Shown: positions 17,308-24,982 of the stretch, one piece after another
Layout of the letters: each line of letters opens with the position of its first letter
Position numbering within the stretch: position 1 is the first letter of the stretch
From: Sphingomonas sp. AP4-R1
GTDB lineage: Bacteria > Pseudomonadota > Alphaproteobacteria > Sphingomonadales > Sphingomonadaceae
Assembly (NCBI RefSeq): GCF_013113735.1
Contig: NZ_CP053346.1
Span: 372,001-436,000, forward strand
Direction: 5' to 3'
Length of the DNA stretch: 64,000 nt
The notes under the pieces: generated by a model
What the model saw: the letters and a program-made list of their open reading frames with translations, nothing else
Databases searched by the model: none
What the model was told of the DNA's origin: nothing
Made by a program: the position numbers and the translations under genes

Positions 17308-18546
17308 TCAGGCGGCGTACTCCAGGACCGGCAAACGCCTGGCTTCGGCTGCCGCGACGAAGCCGTCGAACAGCGCCTGCATCGCCGGCTTCTTGTAAGG
17401 AAAGACGGTGACGTCATCCATATCGTGGACGACCATCGCGACGTCGAGTTCGAACACCAGCAGGCGGCCGTCAGGAAGTTCCGCGCAATCGATCCCGAAA
17501 TAATCGAGCCCGATGCGGCGATAGAGCGCCTCGAATGCGGCGCGATGGCGAACGGCAAAATCGTCGTCGAATCTCTCCATCCAGTCCGCTTCTATGGCCC
17601 GCTTGCGCGCGTTCTCCATCATCCCGGCATTGAGATAATGGACCATCCAGTGGTCCGAGAGTGCCAGGTGGCTGGGATAGGGCTTGCCATCGATCAACAC
17701 GATGCGCTGCTTGCTGAACCAGCCCTCCGCCCCCCGATAATCGATGAACGGCGCGGCATAGAAATGCGTGGAGCCCTCGCCGTCCAGGTAACGCGCGATG
17801 GCGGCCTCATCGTCCAGCTTGTCCATGCCATGGCCCGCATGCGTGCCGATCGGCCGCACGATGAGCGGAAAAGCGCTTCCCAGCACCTGCATAGCGTCAG
17901 CGCCCGCCGCCACGGCCGCAAGCGCATCGCGCGGGAAGCGGCGATTGGCGGGCACGAGGATCGAGGGTTCGTCGTCCAGCAGCGCGCTCACACCGTCGCG
18001 CGTCAGGCCGGCAATTAGCGTCGGATCATTGTTCATGATCGGTCCGTCCCAACCGGCCAGCAGCTCCGCCATGCGCGTCAGAACGGGACCATGGTGATTG
18101 GCCTCGCCGATCGCGAAGAAGGCGACGTCATGGGCCGGCAGATTGCGGAGATCGGCCGTATCGCCATCGACGAAATGGAGCCACAGGACGGCGTTCGATC
18201 CGTTGAGCAGGAAATCCAGCGGCGTATTGGCCATGAAGTCACCGGGCGTGACGAAGGCCAGCAGGCGAATGCCGCTGCCGTCGCCATGCACGATGCAGAA
18301 ATCCTTTTGTATGCGTGTGGCCTCGTCGAGCAGAGAGCGTGCCTGATCGGCGAAGCTGTGAGCTTGCAGCAGCATCGACATGTCCATCATCGCCGCAGCG
18401 TCGCGCGCGTCGACGACGATGCGGTCGGCCAGCGCCTGCAAGTGTCCGGACACATCGATCTCGTTGAATGCCATCGGCAGCACGCGGTGCAGCCCAAGGA
18501 TCTCGCTCCGTGCGTCGATTGCGGGAATCGCGTCTTGCAAAATCAA
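17308..18546 (-). CDS. uncharacterised ATP-grasp ligase-like protein (RimK/glutathione synthase superfamily)
   Basis: 412 aa. The N-terminal ~100 residues are a helical domain of unknown kind; a pre-ATP-grasp region follows (HDVAFFAIGEANHHGPVL) and then an ATP-grasp fold: FPLIVRPIGTHAGHGMDKL (nucleotide loop, with Arg where Lys is usual), YPSHLALSDHWMVHYLNAG, and RLLVFELDVAMVVHD, where the usual metal-binding Glu-x-Asn is Glu-x-Asp. Such enzymes join a carboxylate to an amine. It starts 5 bp after the stop of a PLP decarboxylase, so the pair is one operon; an amino acid, or its decarboxylated amine, is a plausible substrate. The product is unknown. Confidence 0.7.
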   Translation of the reverse strand: MILQDAIPAIDARSEILGLHRVLPMAFNEIDVSGHLQALADRIVVDARDAAAMMDMSMLLQAHSFADQARSLLDEATRIQKDFCIVHGDGSGIRLLAFVTPGDFMANTPLDFLLNGSNAVLWLHFVDGDTADLRNLPAHDVAFFAIGEANHHGPVLTRMAELLAGWDGPIMNNDPTLIAGLTRDGVSALLDDEPSILVPANRRFPRDALAAVAAGADAMQVLGSAFPLIVRPIGTHAGHGMDKLDDEAAIARYLDGEGSTHFYAAPFIDYRGAEGWFSKQRIVLIDGKPYPSHLALSDHWMVHYLNAGMMENARKRAIEADWMERFDDDFAVRHRAAFEALYRRIGLDYFGIDCAELPDGRLLVFELDVAMVVHDMDDVTVFPYKKPAMQALFDGFVAAAEARRLPVLEYAA

Positions 18547-18551
18547 GCTCC

Positions 18552-20093
18552 TCAGGCGCGGGATAAAAGGTCGCCGCCGGCGGCCAGCACAGACTCGACC
18601 AGCCGGTCCACATCCGCCTCGGTCGTGCGGTGATTGACGAAGGCGGCGCGGATCGCGGGCTTGCCGCCGATCGTCGTCAGCGAAGGCGCAACCTCCCCAA
18701 TGGCGTGAAGCCGCTCGACGATCCGCGCGTTGATCGCCCCGTCATCCAAAGCGTCGCGCGATGCATAGCCGAAGCAAACGATGTTCAGTTCCACCGGCGC
18801 GAGCAGCACCAGATCCGGCTCATGCGCGATCCGCTCGGCCAGAGAGCGGGCGAGACGACAGCTCGCGGCCATGGCATGGCCCAGCGCGCGCACGCCGTAG
18901 GTCTTGAGCGTGAACCACGTCTTGAGCGCCCGGAAACCACGCGAGAGATCGGGCCCGGTATCGCAAGGCCACCATTCGCCAGCCGCAAGCCCTGTTTTGG
19001 CGCGCGTCAGATAGGCGGCGGGCGACGCAAACGTTTCGCGCTGCCATGCGCCGTCGCGCACCAGCAGGAAGCCGGCGTCGTAAGGCACCTGCCCCCATTT
19101 ATGGAAATCGAAGGCGAGGCTGTCGCACAGTTCGATCCCATCGAAGAGCGGCGCGAGTTCGTCGGAAAGAATGCCGAGCGCGCCGAGCGCGCCATCTATA
19201 TGAAAATGGATCCGATGCTCGGCCGCAATGCGCGCGAGACCTGCCAGATCGTCCACGGCCCCAACGTTCACCGTGCCGGCCGTACCGACGATGAGGAAGG
19301 GCCGAAAACCGTCCGCCTCGTCACGAACGATCTGGCGACGCAGCGCCGCGAGATCGATCTGGCCCCGCTCGTTGGTCAGCACCCGCCGGAGATTGTCGCT
19401 GCCGATACCGGCCATTTCCATAGCGCGCGGCACGCAGCCATGCACGCCCTCGGAGGCATAGGCGACCAGCTTGTCGCCAGCCCGCACGCCCCCTGTCCGC
19501 ACACCGCTCCCGCAGACCCGCGTGCGTGCGATCAGCAGCGCGACGAAATTGGCCTGCGAGGTGCCCGTCAGAAAGAGGCCGTCGGCGGTGGAGGGGAAGC
19601 CGAATATCTCGCGCATCCAAGCAACGATCTGCTGCTCGACGGCGATCGGCATATGGTCGCGACCGCCCAGATTGGCGTTGAGGCCGCCCGCCAGCATTTC
19701 CGCGAGCATGCCCACCGGCGTGCCTCCGCCCTGCACCCAGCCCATGAAGCCCGGATGGATATTGCCGCTGCCATACGGCAGAATCGTCTCGCGGAAGCCG
19801 GCATGGACCTCTGCCAGATCGACCGGCTCGATCGGCAATGGCGCGCGCATCGCCGCACGAATATGATCGGGAGCGCACTGCCACACCGGCTGCTGGGCCA
19901 GCCCCTCCAGATGATCGAACATGTCGTCGAGCATGCGATGGCCCTGTCGCCGCACCGCGCCCCAATCCTGCGGATCAAGGGTCGCCGATGGCGTGGTCGC
20001 CTCGGGGGAGAGCGCTGGAACCGGGCGCGAACGCGCGACCGTCTCGCCTTCGCGATCGAGCACCGACGGAACCCGGCTTTGTAGCGACATCAT
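18552..20093 (-). CDS. group II PLP-dependent decarboxylase (aromatic-L-amino-acid / glutamate decarboxylase family)
   Basis: 513 aa. After ~40 non-conserved residues come the family landmarks: HPGFMGWVQGGGTPVG, GGRDHMPIAVEQQIVAWMRE, FLTGTSQANFVAL, FHIDGALGALG (cofactor-binding Asp) and DFHKWGQVPYDAG with the PLP lysine near residue 332. Substrate specificity cannot be read from sequence; the aromatic amino acid/tyrosine decarboxylase branch fits better than GadB because of the substrate-side GNIHPGFMG motif. It is the first gene of the two-gene operon with the ATP-grasp protein. Confidence 0.85.
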   Translation of the reverse strand: MMSLQSRVPSVLDREGETVARSRPVPALSPEATTPSATLDPQDWGAVRRQGHRMLDDMFDHLEGLAQQPVWQCAPDHIRAAMRAPLPIEPVDLAEVHAGFRETILPYGSGNIHPGFMGWVQGGGTPVGMLAEMLAGGLNANLGGRDHMPIAVEQQIVAWMREIFGFPSTADGLFLTGTSQANFVALLIARTRVCGSGVRTGGVRAGDKLVAYASEGVHGCVPRAMEMAGIGSDNLRRVLTNERGQIDLAALRRQIVRDEADGFRPFLIVGTAGTVNVGAVDDLAGLARIAAEHRIHFHIDGALGALGILSDELAPLFDGIELCDSLAFDFHKWGQVPYDAGFLLVRDGAWQRETFASPAAYLTRAKTGLAAGEWWPCDTGPDLSRGFRALKTWFTLKTYGVRALGHAMAASCRLARSLAERIAHEPDLVLLAPVELNIVCFGYASRDALDDGAINARIVERLHAIGEVAPSLTTIGGKPAIRAAFVNHRTTEADVDRLVESVLAAGGDLLSRA

Positions 20094-20370
20094 AGTCCTT
20101 CACGTATCCGCACGACAGCGCCTCTTCGTGAGGTTGCGTTTTGCCGTGTCGGCAAACCCGAACCCTGCCTCATCCTAATGCGGCGAAGATGGTTAAGCGG
20201 GATTTAAGGGCATAACTTTGCAGTGCGCGGGCGCGTTGGGAGACGTTACGCCCACACCCATCCGCATGTCTTCCGGGGTCGTTCGGCCCGCCATGCATCC
20301 ACCCGTCGCTATTTTCCGTCGCGACGAGCGGGGCTCGCGCTTGTCACGCGGAGGCGCTAATCGACCCCGC

Positions 20371-21117
20371 ATGCGCCGTGGTCATCGCCCCTCCCAGCCC
20401 GTTTCCGGCAAGCCCCGTTTCTGGGGCCGTCATGCCGTCGCTTCCGCTCTCGCCAATCCCGAGCGGACGATTCGCCGCATCTGGGTGACGCGTGAAGCGG
20501 CGGCGGCCTTCGGCGGATTTCCCGACCATATCCCGACGAGCTTCGCCGAAGTGACCGATCTCGCGCGGCTGGTTCCCGGCGATGCGCCGCACCAGGGCAT
20601 CGTGATCGAGGTGGATCCGCTCGACGACATCTGGCTGGCCGACCTGCTGGAGCGCGGCGAGAGCAACCAGCGCCCGCTGATCGTGCTGGATCAGGTGACC
20701 GATCCGCACAATGTCGGCGCGGTGCTGCGCTCGGCCGCCGCCTTCGATGCGCTGGGCATCGTCACGCAGGACCGCCACGCCCCGCCGGAAGGCGGCGCGT
20801 TGGCCAAGGCCGCCTCGGGCGCGCTGGAATTCGTGCCGTGGGTGCGCGTGGTGAACCTCGCCCGCGCGCTCGACGAGATTGGCGAGGCGGGCTTCTGGCG
20901 GATCGGGCTGACGGGCGCCGGCAAGCGCACCTTCAACGACGCGATCGGCACGGCGCGCGTGGCCGTGGTGCTGGGCGCCGAGGGCGAGGGCATGCGCCAG
21001 AATACCGAGGCGCATTGCGACGAACTCGCGCGGCTGCCGATCAGCCCGCGCGTGGAAAGCCTCAACATCTCGAACGCCGCCGCCATCGCGCTCTACGCGC
21101 TGGCGACGCGGGGCTAA
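20371..21117 (+). CDS. rlmB: RlmB/TrmH-family 23S rRNA 2'-O-methyltransferase
   Basis: 248 aa SpoU/TrmH methyltransferase. N-terminal L30e-like substrate domain (FWGRHAVASALANPERTIRR), then SPOUT motifs: VLDQVTDPHNVGAVLRSAAA (motif 1), VVLGAEGEGM (motif 2) and SPRVESLNISNAAAIALYAL (motif 3). Likely forms Gm2251 in 23S rRNA. The start is uncertain; ATG 20371 was chosen because upstream codons look noncoding, although a GGAGG at 20350-20354 is rather distant. It diverges from the decarboxylase operon across 277 bp in which I see no gene. Confidence 0.88.
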   Translation: MRRGHRPSQPVSGKPRFWGRHAVASALANPERTIRRIWVTREAAAAFGGFPDHIPTSFAEVTDLARLVPGDAPHQGIVIEVDPLDDIWLADLLERGESNQRPLIVLDQVTDPHNVGAVLRSAAAFDALGIVTQDRHAPPEGGALAKAASGALEFVPWVRVVNLARALDEIGEAGFWRIGLTGAGKRTFNDAIGTARVAVVLGAEGEGMRQNTEAHCDELARLPISPRVESLNISNAAAIALYALATRG

Positions 21118-21139
21118 CCTTCGACCATTCTCCCTTTAT

Positions 21140-21222
21140 CCGTTCGTGCTGGGCGAAGTCGAAGCACGGGCTTCACGCGCGGCGCTTGCGGCACGTTCTT
21201 CGACTTCGCTCAGAACGAACGG
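21140..21222. repeat. dispersed inverted repeat, family A copy 2
   Basis: Arms start CGTTCGTGCTGGGCGAAGTC and end CGCTCAGAACGAACG; the interior GAAGCACGGGCTTC matches copies 1, 3 and 4. Located 22 bp after the rlmB stop. Confidence 0.85.
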
Positions 21223-21282
21223 ATCCTGGGCGTTTCGAAATAAAGGGGGGCTTGAGCCTGCGGGCCAAACCCCACCCCTTCC

Positions 21283-21600
21283 TCAATCCTCTTCGGCGAT
21301 CCGGATCGCCAGACCGTCCACCGCCGCGCTGAAGGGCACCTGGCAGGACAGGCGCGAGGTTTCGTCGCGCGTGTCGGAGCTGTCGAGCAGATCGCTCTCA
21401 TCCTCGCTCATCGGCGGCAGGCGATCGGCGAAGGCCGGATCGACATGGATGTGGCAGGTGGCGCAGGAGCAGCAGCCGCCGCACAGAGCGAGCAGTTCGT
21501 CGATCCCGGCGTCGCGGATGACCTCCATCACCGACAGGCCGTCCTCGCCCTCGATCTCCTGCGTGCTTCCATCGCGCAGGGTGACGATCAGCTTGGGCAT
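21283..21600 (-). CDS. fdx: 2Fe-2S ferredoxin, adrenodoxin type
   Basis: 105 aa. The cluster ligands appear as [15 protein letters not shown] (CX5CX2C) plus a later Cys in RLSCQVPF, the adrenodoxin/putidaredoxin pattern; an additional Cys lies inside the loop. Such ferredoxins pass electrons to cytochrome P450s or to Fe-S cluster assembly. ATG 21600 begins [11 protein letters not shown]; the upstream extension in frame is noncoding. No P450 or reductase lies nearby. Confidence 0.9.
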   Translation of the reverse strand: MPKLIVTLRDGSTQEIEGEDGLSVMEVIRDAGIDELLALCGGCCSCATCHIHVDPAFADRLPPMSEDESDLLDSSDTRDETSRLSCQVPFSAAVDGLAIRIAEED

Positions 21601-21674
21601 TTGCGGGCTCCGGACTAGGTAGGATGCGGGCGCTCCTATGGCGCGGACTAACATGATGCAAGCAGGGGCGCGGG

Positions 21675-22319
21675 ATGGGACTGAGCGAAGGCGACCTGCG
21701 GCGCGGGCTGGATGCGCTGGCGAAGGTGGAACCCGCCTTCGCGGCGGGGCTCGCCTTGCACGGCTATCCCGCCCCCCGCACCGGCGTGCGCGGCCATGTC
21801 GCCTTGCTGCGGACGATCGTGGGCCAGCAGGTGTCGACCGCTTCGGCCAATGCCATTTACGGGCGGCTGGAGGCGCTGATCGGGCCGACGATGGACGTGG
21901 CTGTGATCGTCGCCACGCCGGACGAATCGATGCGCGCGGTGGGCCTGTCGCGCCAGAAGATCTCCTACGTGAAGAGCCTCGCCGAGTTGATCGCGAACGG
22001 CGAGCTGGATCTGGCGCACCTGCCCGAGGATGACGAGGAGGCGATCGCGCAGCTGACCCGGATCAAGGGCATCGGCCGCTGGTCGGCGGAAATCTATCTG
22101 CTGTTCGCGGAGGGTCGGCCGGACGTGTGGCCGGCGGGCGACCTCGCCGTGCAGATCGAGATCGGCCACCTGCTGGGCCATGACGCGCGCCCGGCCGAGA
22201 AGCTGGTGCGGAGCCTGTCCGGCCCCTGGAGCCCGCATCGCGGCGCACTCGCCATCTTCGCCTGGCACCATTACGGGCGCCGCCTTTCCGCCAAGGGTGC
22301 CGACAAGGCGCCGATCTGA
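21675..22319 (+). CDS. AlkA-like DNA-3-methyladenine glycosylase II (HhH-GPD)
   Basis: 214 aa base-excision glycosylase removing alkylated purines. [20 protein letters not shown] begins the HhH-GPD fold, [17 protein letters not shown] is the helix-hairpin-helix, and the catalytic Asp is in WPAGDLAVQ near residue 156. It lacks the N-terminal TBP-like domain of E. coli AlkA, as in the shorter family members. Divergent from the ferredoxin gene by 74 bp. Confidence 0.88.
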   Translation: MGLSEGDLRRGLDALAKVEPAFAAGLALHGYPAPRTGVRGHVALLRTIVGQQVSTASANAIYGRLEALIGPTMDVAVIVATPDESMRAVGLSRQKISYVKSLAELIANGELDLAHLPEDDEEAIAQLTRIKGIGRWSAEIYLLFAEGRPDVWPAGDLAVQIEIGHLLGHDARPAEKLVRSLSGPWSPHRGALAIFAWHHYGRRLSAKGADKAPI

Positions 22320-22351
22320 GCTACGCGGGCGAACGACATCTTGCCCGCCCT

Positions 22352-22408
22352 TGCGAGCGAGGCGACGCACTCCGGATTCCCGCGTCGGGAAAGGATGCGT
22401 CGCTCGCA
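22352..22408. repeat. inverted repeat between convergent genes
   Basis: TGCGAGCGAGGCGACGCACTCC pairs with GGATGCGTCGCTCGCA after a spacer, with one small bulge. It lies between the glycosylase and nucleotidyltransferase stops and likely acts as a bidirectional terminator. Confidence 0.65.
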
Positions 22409-22420
22409 GAGGTGATCCGG

Positions 22421-23212
22421 TCAGTGCACCTCGCGTGCGGCGAGGATCGCCTCGGCCAGTTCGTGATCGCTGACCTTGTCCACGTCGATCCCGGCTTCCG
22501 CGAAGGGCAGAGCCACGGGCCTGGCCGTCATGCCGAACTTGCGGCCCACGGCCAGCATCGCCGCATCCAGCGTGATCGTGCGCGTGATCGCGCGCACGGC
22601 CAGCCAGGGGCCGAAATGGGAGATCAGCTTGATCGCCTTCTTGCGATCGCGCTCCACCTCGCTCCAGAGTTTCAGCGCCACCTGCGCGCGATCCGATTGC
22701 AGCGCGAACAGATTGGCGCCCGACCAGGCCTCGCCCGCGAATTTCAGCCAGGTGCGGCGATTGTCGGGATAGGCGGCCAGAAGCGTACGCCGACCGACCA
22801 CGCCGACCGCGACATCCGCATCGCCGGCACCCGCGATCATCGCCTCGATCATCGGCACGGTGAGCAGGGGATGATCGGCGGTCGTCACCAGCACCGGCCA
22901 GGGCGCGGCGGCCGTACCCGCCACGGCGGCGACGCTGGTGGCGATGCCGCTGTCCGAATGGACCGTGCCGATGCGCGGCTCCTCCGCCATCCACGCGCAA
23001 TCGCCGTCGAACAGGAATTCGGGCGTCTGCGCCATCACGACCACGCGGCCGATGGCCGGGGCCGCCAGCAGCGTCTTCGCGACGCGGCTCAGCATCGCCT
23101 CGCCGCCCACCTTCACCTTGGCCTTGCGGCTTTCGCCGAGCGCATGGGCGAGAGGATCGATGCCGGGCCGCTGACCGGCGAGCAGGATCGCGGTCCAGCT
23201 CGCCTCGCTCAT
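22421..23212 (-). CDS. MobA-like nucleotidyltransferase-fold protein
   Basis: 263 aa. The N-terminus AILLAGQRPGIDPLAHAL, the sugar-nucleotide fold and the LVTTADHPLL motif (metal-binding Asp) mark an NTP_transf_3/MobA-like nucleotidyltransferase. The P-loop-like GxGxRxG is degraded, so substrate is uncertain. The ATG overlaps the stop of the CDP-alcohol phosphotransferase gene by 4 nt. An enzyme that activates a phospho-alcohol as its CDP derivative would feed that neighbour; this is inference from coupling. Confidence 0.72.
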   Translation of the reverse strand: MSEASWTAILLAGQRPGIDPLAHALGESRKAKVKVGGEAMLSRVAKTLLAAPAIGRVVVMAQTPEFLFDGDCAWMAEEPRIGTVHSDSGIATSVAAVAGTAAAPWPVLVTTADHPLLTVPMIEAMIAGAGDADVAVGVVGRRTLLAAYPDNRRTWLKFAGEAWSGANLFALQSDRAQVALKLWSEVERDRKKAIKLISHFGPWLAVRAITRTITLDAAMLAVGRKFGMTARPVALPFAEAGIDVDKVSDHELAEAILAAREVH

Positions 23213-24276
23213 TCGAGCCAGCTCTTCACCGGGCGCCCACGCGCGCGATCAAACATGGCCTGCGCCAGCTGCACGAGATGGACGACGAGCGAGATCACTG
23301 TCCACCACGCCACCGCCAGCAGCCCCCAGTCGGGCCGGCCGATGGCGAGCAGGGCGGTGAGGATCACCATGTTCGGATTGCGCCGCGCGGTGATCAGGCG
23401 GAACCAGCTGTCGAAGCGACGCCAAACATGGATGTGGATGCCGAACAGAGCGATGAACGCGCCCTCGATCAGCCGCTGGATCACATAGCCGCCCATGATC
23501 GCCACCATGCTCAGCCAGAAATCCGTCTCCGATAGCGGGCGGCCATAGGCGATCAGCCCGACGCCCCAGCCATACCACCAGAAGGGCGGATGGACGAGAT
23601 CCATGCCATGATCGAACACATTGCCCCAGGCGGACGAGGTGATCGTGCAGCGCGCGAGCTTTCCGTCGACCGTATCGAGGATCATCATGAACAGGCCGGC
23701 GGCGAGGCCGGGCCAGTAATCGCCGGTGAAGAAGCACCAGGTGGCGATCACGCAGAAGACCGCGCTGATCGTGGTCACCTGATTGGGCGTGATCCCGAAG
23801 CGCGCGGCGATGCGCGTCATGTGGAACGCCCATTCGGGCCACATATATTTGGTGAGGATATCGGTGACGCCCTTGTAGGCGCCCCAATAGCTCGCCCGCT
23901 CGATCAGGCCGACCGTGGCGGGGGTGAGCCGCTCCATGAAGGGACGCTCGCGCTTGCGGAGCGTCTGATTCTCGACCTCGGTCGTCTCCTGCGGGATCGC
24001 CTCCAGCCGGGCGGGATCGGGGCGGCCCGGCGTGACGTGCGCGATCACCGGCACGCCATCGCGCGTAATCGCCGTGCCGGGCCGCGCGGCCGCATATTTC
24101 AGCCACAGAGGATCGAACACATACGCGAGATCGACGATCAGCGCCTCGCCTCCCCCGGCGCTTTCGGCCAGCGCGAAGCCCTGCGCCGCGGCGATGCGGC
24201 GCAGTCTCTCCCGTGTGGTCATGCCCCAGATCAGCGTATCGGTGTCGCCGGCAGGAACCAGCGGCGGCAATGTCAT
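23209..24276 (-). CDS. CDP-alcohol phosphatidyltransferase-family membrane enzyme with an N-terminal extension
   Basis: 355 aa. The diagnostic motif D-x2-D-G-x2-A-R-x8-G-x3-D-x3-D is read as DTVDGKLARCTITSSAWGNV followed by FDHGMDLVHP near residues 205-235. Several membrane spans surround it. The first ~130 residues are soluble and of unknown fold. Enzymes of this family swap CMP of a CDP-alcohol for another alcohol, making phospholipid or compatible-solute phosphodiesters. ATG 24276 overlaps the tetR stop by 4 nt, so it is coupled to both neighbours. Confidence 0.85.
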   Translation of the reverse strand: MTLPPLVPAGDTDTLIWGMTTRERLRRIAAAQGFALAESAGGGEALIVDLAYVFDPLWLKYAAARPGTAITRDGVPVIAHVTPGRPDPARLEAIPQETTEVENQTLRKRERPFMERLTPATVGLIERASYWGAYKGVTDILTKYMWPEWAFHMTRIAARFGITPNQVTTISAVFCVIATWCFFTGDYWPGLAAGLFMMILDTVDGKLARCTITSSAWGNVFDHGMDLVHPPFWWYGWGVGLIAYGRPLSETDFWLSMVAIMGGYVIQRLIEGAFIALFGIHIHVWRRFDSWFRLITARRNPNMVILTALLAIGRPDWGLLAVAWWTVISLVVHLVQLAQAMFDRARGRPVKSWLE

Positions 24277-24905
24277 TCGGTCGTGCCCCAAATTCGCAGG
24301 AAGCCCTCCACCGCCAGATCCACATCCGCTTCCGGGGTGGAACTCGGTCCACCCGCGCGATGCCAGATCATGTCGGAGAAGCAGCCCGCCTGGCACAAGG
24401 ACAAAAACTGCCGCGCCGCAACCTCCGAATCCCCCTGCCGCAAATGTCCGGCCGCCATTTCGCTGGCGATATAGATGGCCAGCCGGGCGCGCGTCCGCTT
24501 GGGGCCGCTTTCATAGAAGACCCGAGTCATCTCCGGAAAGCGATGCCCCTCGGCCGCGAGCAGGCGCTTCAAGCCGAGCGACTCGGGCGACAATATCTTG
24601 GCGACGAAAACGCGGCCGAAGCGTCGGAGCGCCGCCTCCGTGCCGCCGCCGATCAGCAGCGCCTCATCCAATGCGCCCGCGAAATCGCCGACGAGCTTGT
24701 CGACGAACGCCTGAAACAGATCCTCCTTCGAGGGGAAATGACTCCACAGGGTCGTCTTGGAGCCGCCGCATTGCGCCGCTATCCGGGACATGGACGTTGC
24801 CGCGAACCCATGTTCGAGGAACGCACGTTTGGCGATCTCGATAATGGCTTCGCGACGGCACTCCTTCCGTTCGTCGCGTTTGGTCCTGGCAATCGGCTCG
24901 CTCAT
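24273..24905 (-). CDS. TetR-family repressor of the exporter locus
   Basis: 210 aa. The N-terminal HTH is classic: REAIIEIAKRAFLEHGFAAT, SMSRIAAQCGGSKTTLWSHF, PSKEDLFQAFVD. The C-terminal half is the ligand/dimer domain. It diverges from a tripartite exporter operon, the normal position of a TetR efflux repressor, and is itself the first gene of an overlapping three-gene operon (tetR, CDP-alcohol phosphotransferase, nucleotidyltransferase). ATG 24905 begins MSEPIARTKRD; a palindrome covers its -10 region. Confidence 0.9.
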   Translation of the reverse strand: MSEPIARTKRDERKECRREAIIEIAKRAFLEHGFAATSMSRIAAQCGGSKTTLWSHFPSKEDLFQAFVDKLVGDFAGALDEALLIGGGTEAALRRFGRVFVAKILSPESLGLKRLLAAEGHRFPEMTRVFYESGPKRTRARLAIYIASEMAAGHLRQGDSEVAARQFLSLCQAGCFSDMIWHRAGGPSSTPEADVDLAVEGFLRIWGTTE

Positions 24906-24939
24906 AACAATACTATATAGTACACTTTCTTGTTGACAA
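24903..24939 (-). promoter_or_regulatory. probable sigma70-type promoter of tetR, perhaps leaderless
   Basis: On the minus strand TTGTCA (24939-24934) and TATAGT (24917-24912) are 16 bp apart. A start about 7 nt after the -10 would fall on the tetR ATG at 24905, suggesting a leaderless or nearly leaderless mRNA; no SD is visible before the ATG. Confidence 0.5.
24911..24922. promoter_or_regulatory. TetR operator candidate O1
   Basis: TACTATATAGTA is a perfect 12-bp palindrome lying over the tetR -10 hexamer. A near copy (O2) lies exactly 60 bp away at the exporter start. Confidence 0.65.
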
Positions 24940-24970
24940 CCCGCCCGACCGGGAGCAGGCGCCAAAACCG

Positions 24971-24982
24971 TACTCTATGGTA
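24971..24982. promoter_or_regulatory. TetR operator candidate O2, overlapping the exporter start codon
   Basis: TACTCTATGGTA matches O1 at 10 of 12 positions and contains the ATG (24977) of the outer-membrane factor gene. Binding here would block transcription or initiation of the exporter operon. Confidence 0.55.
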
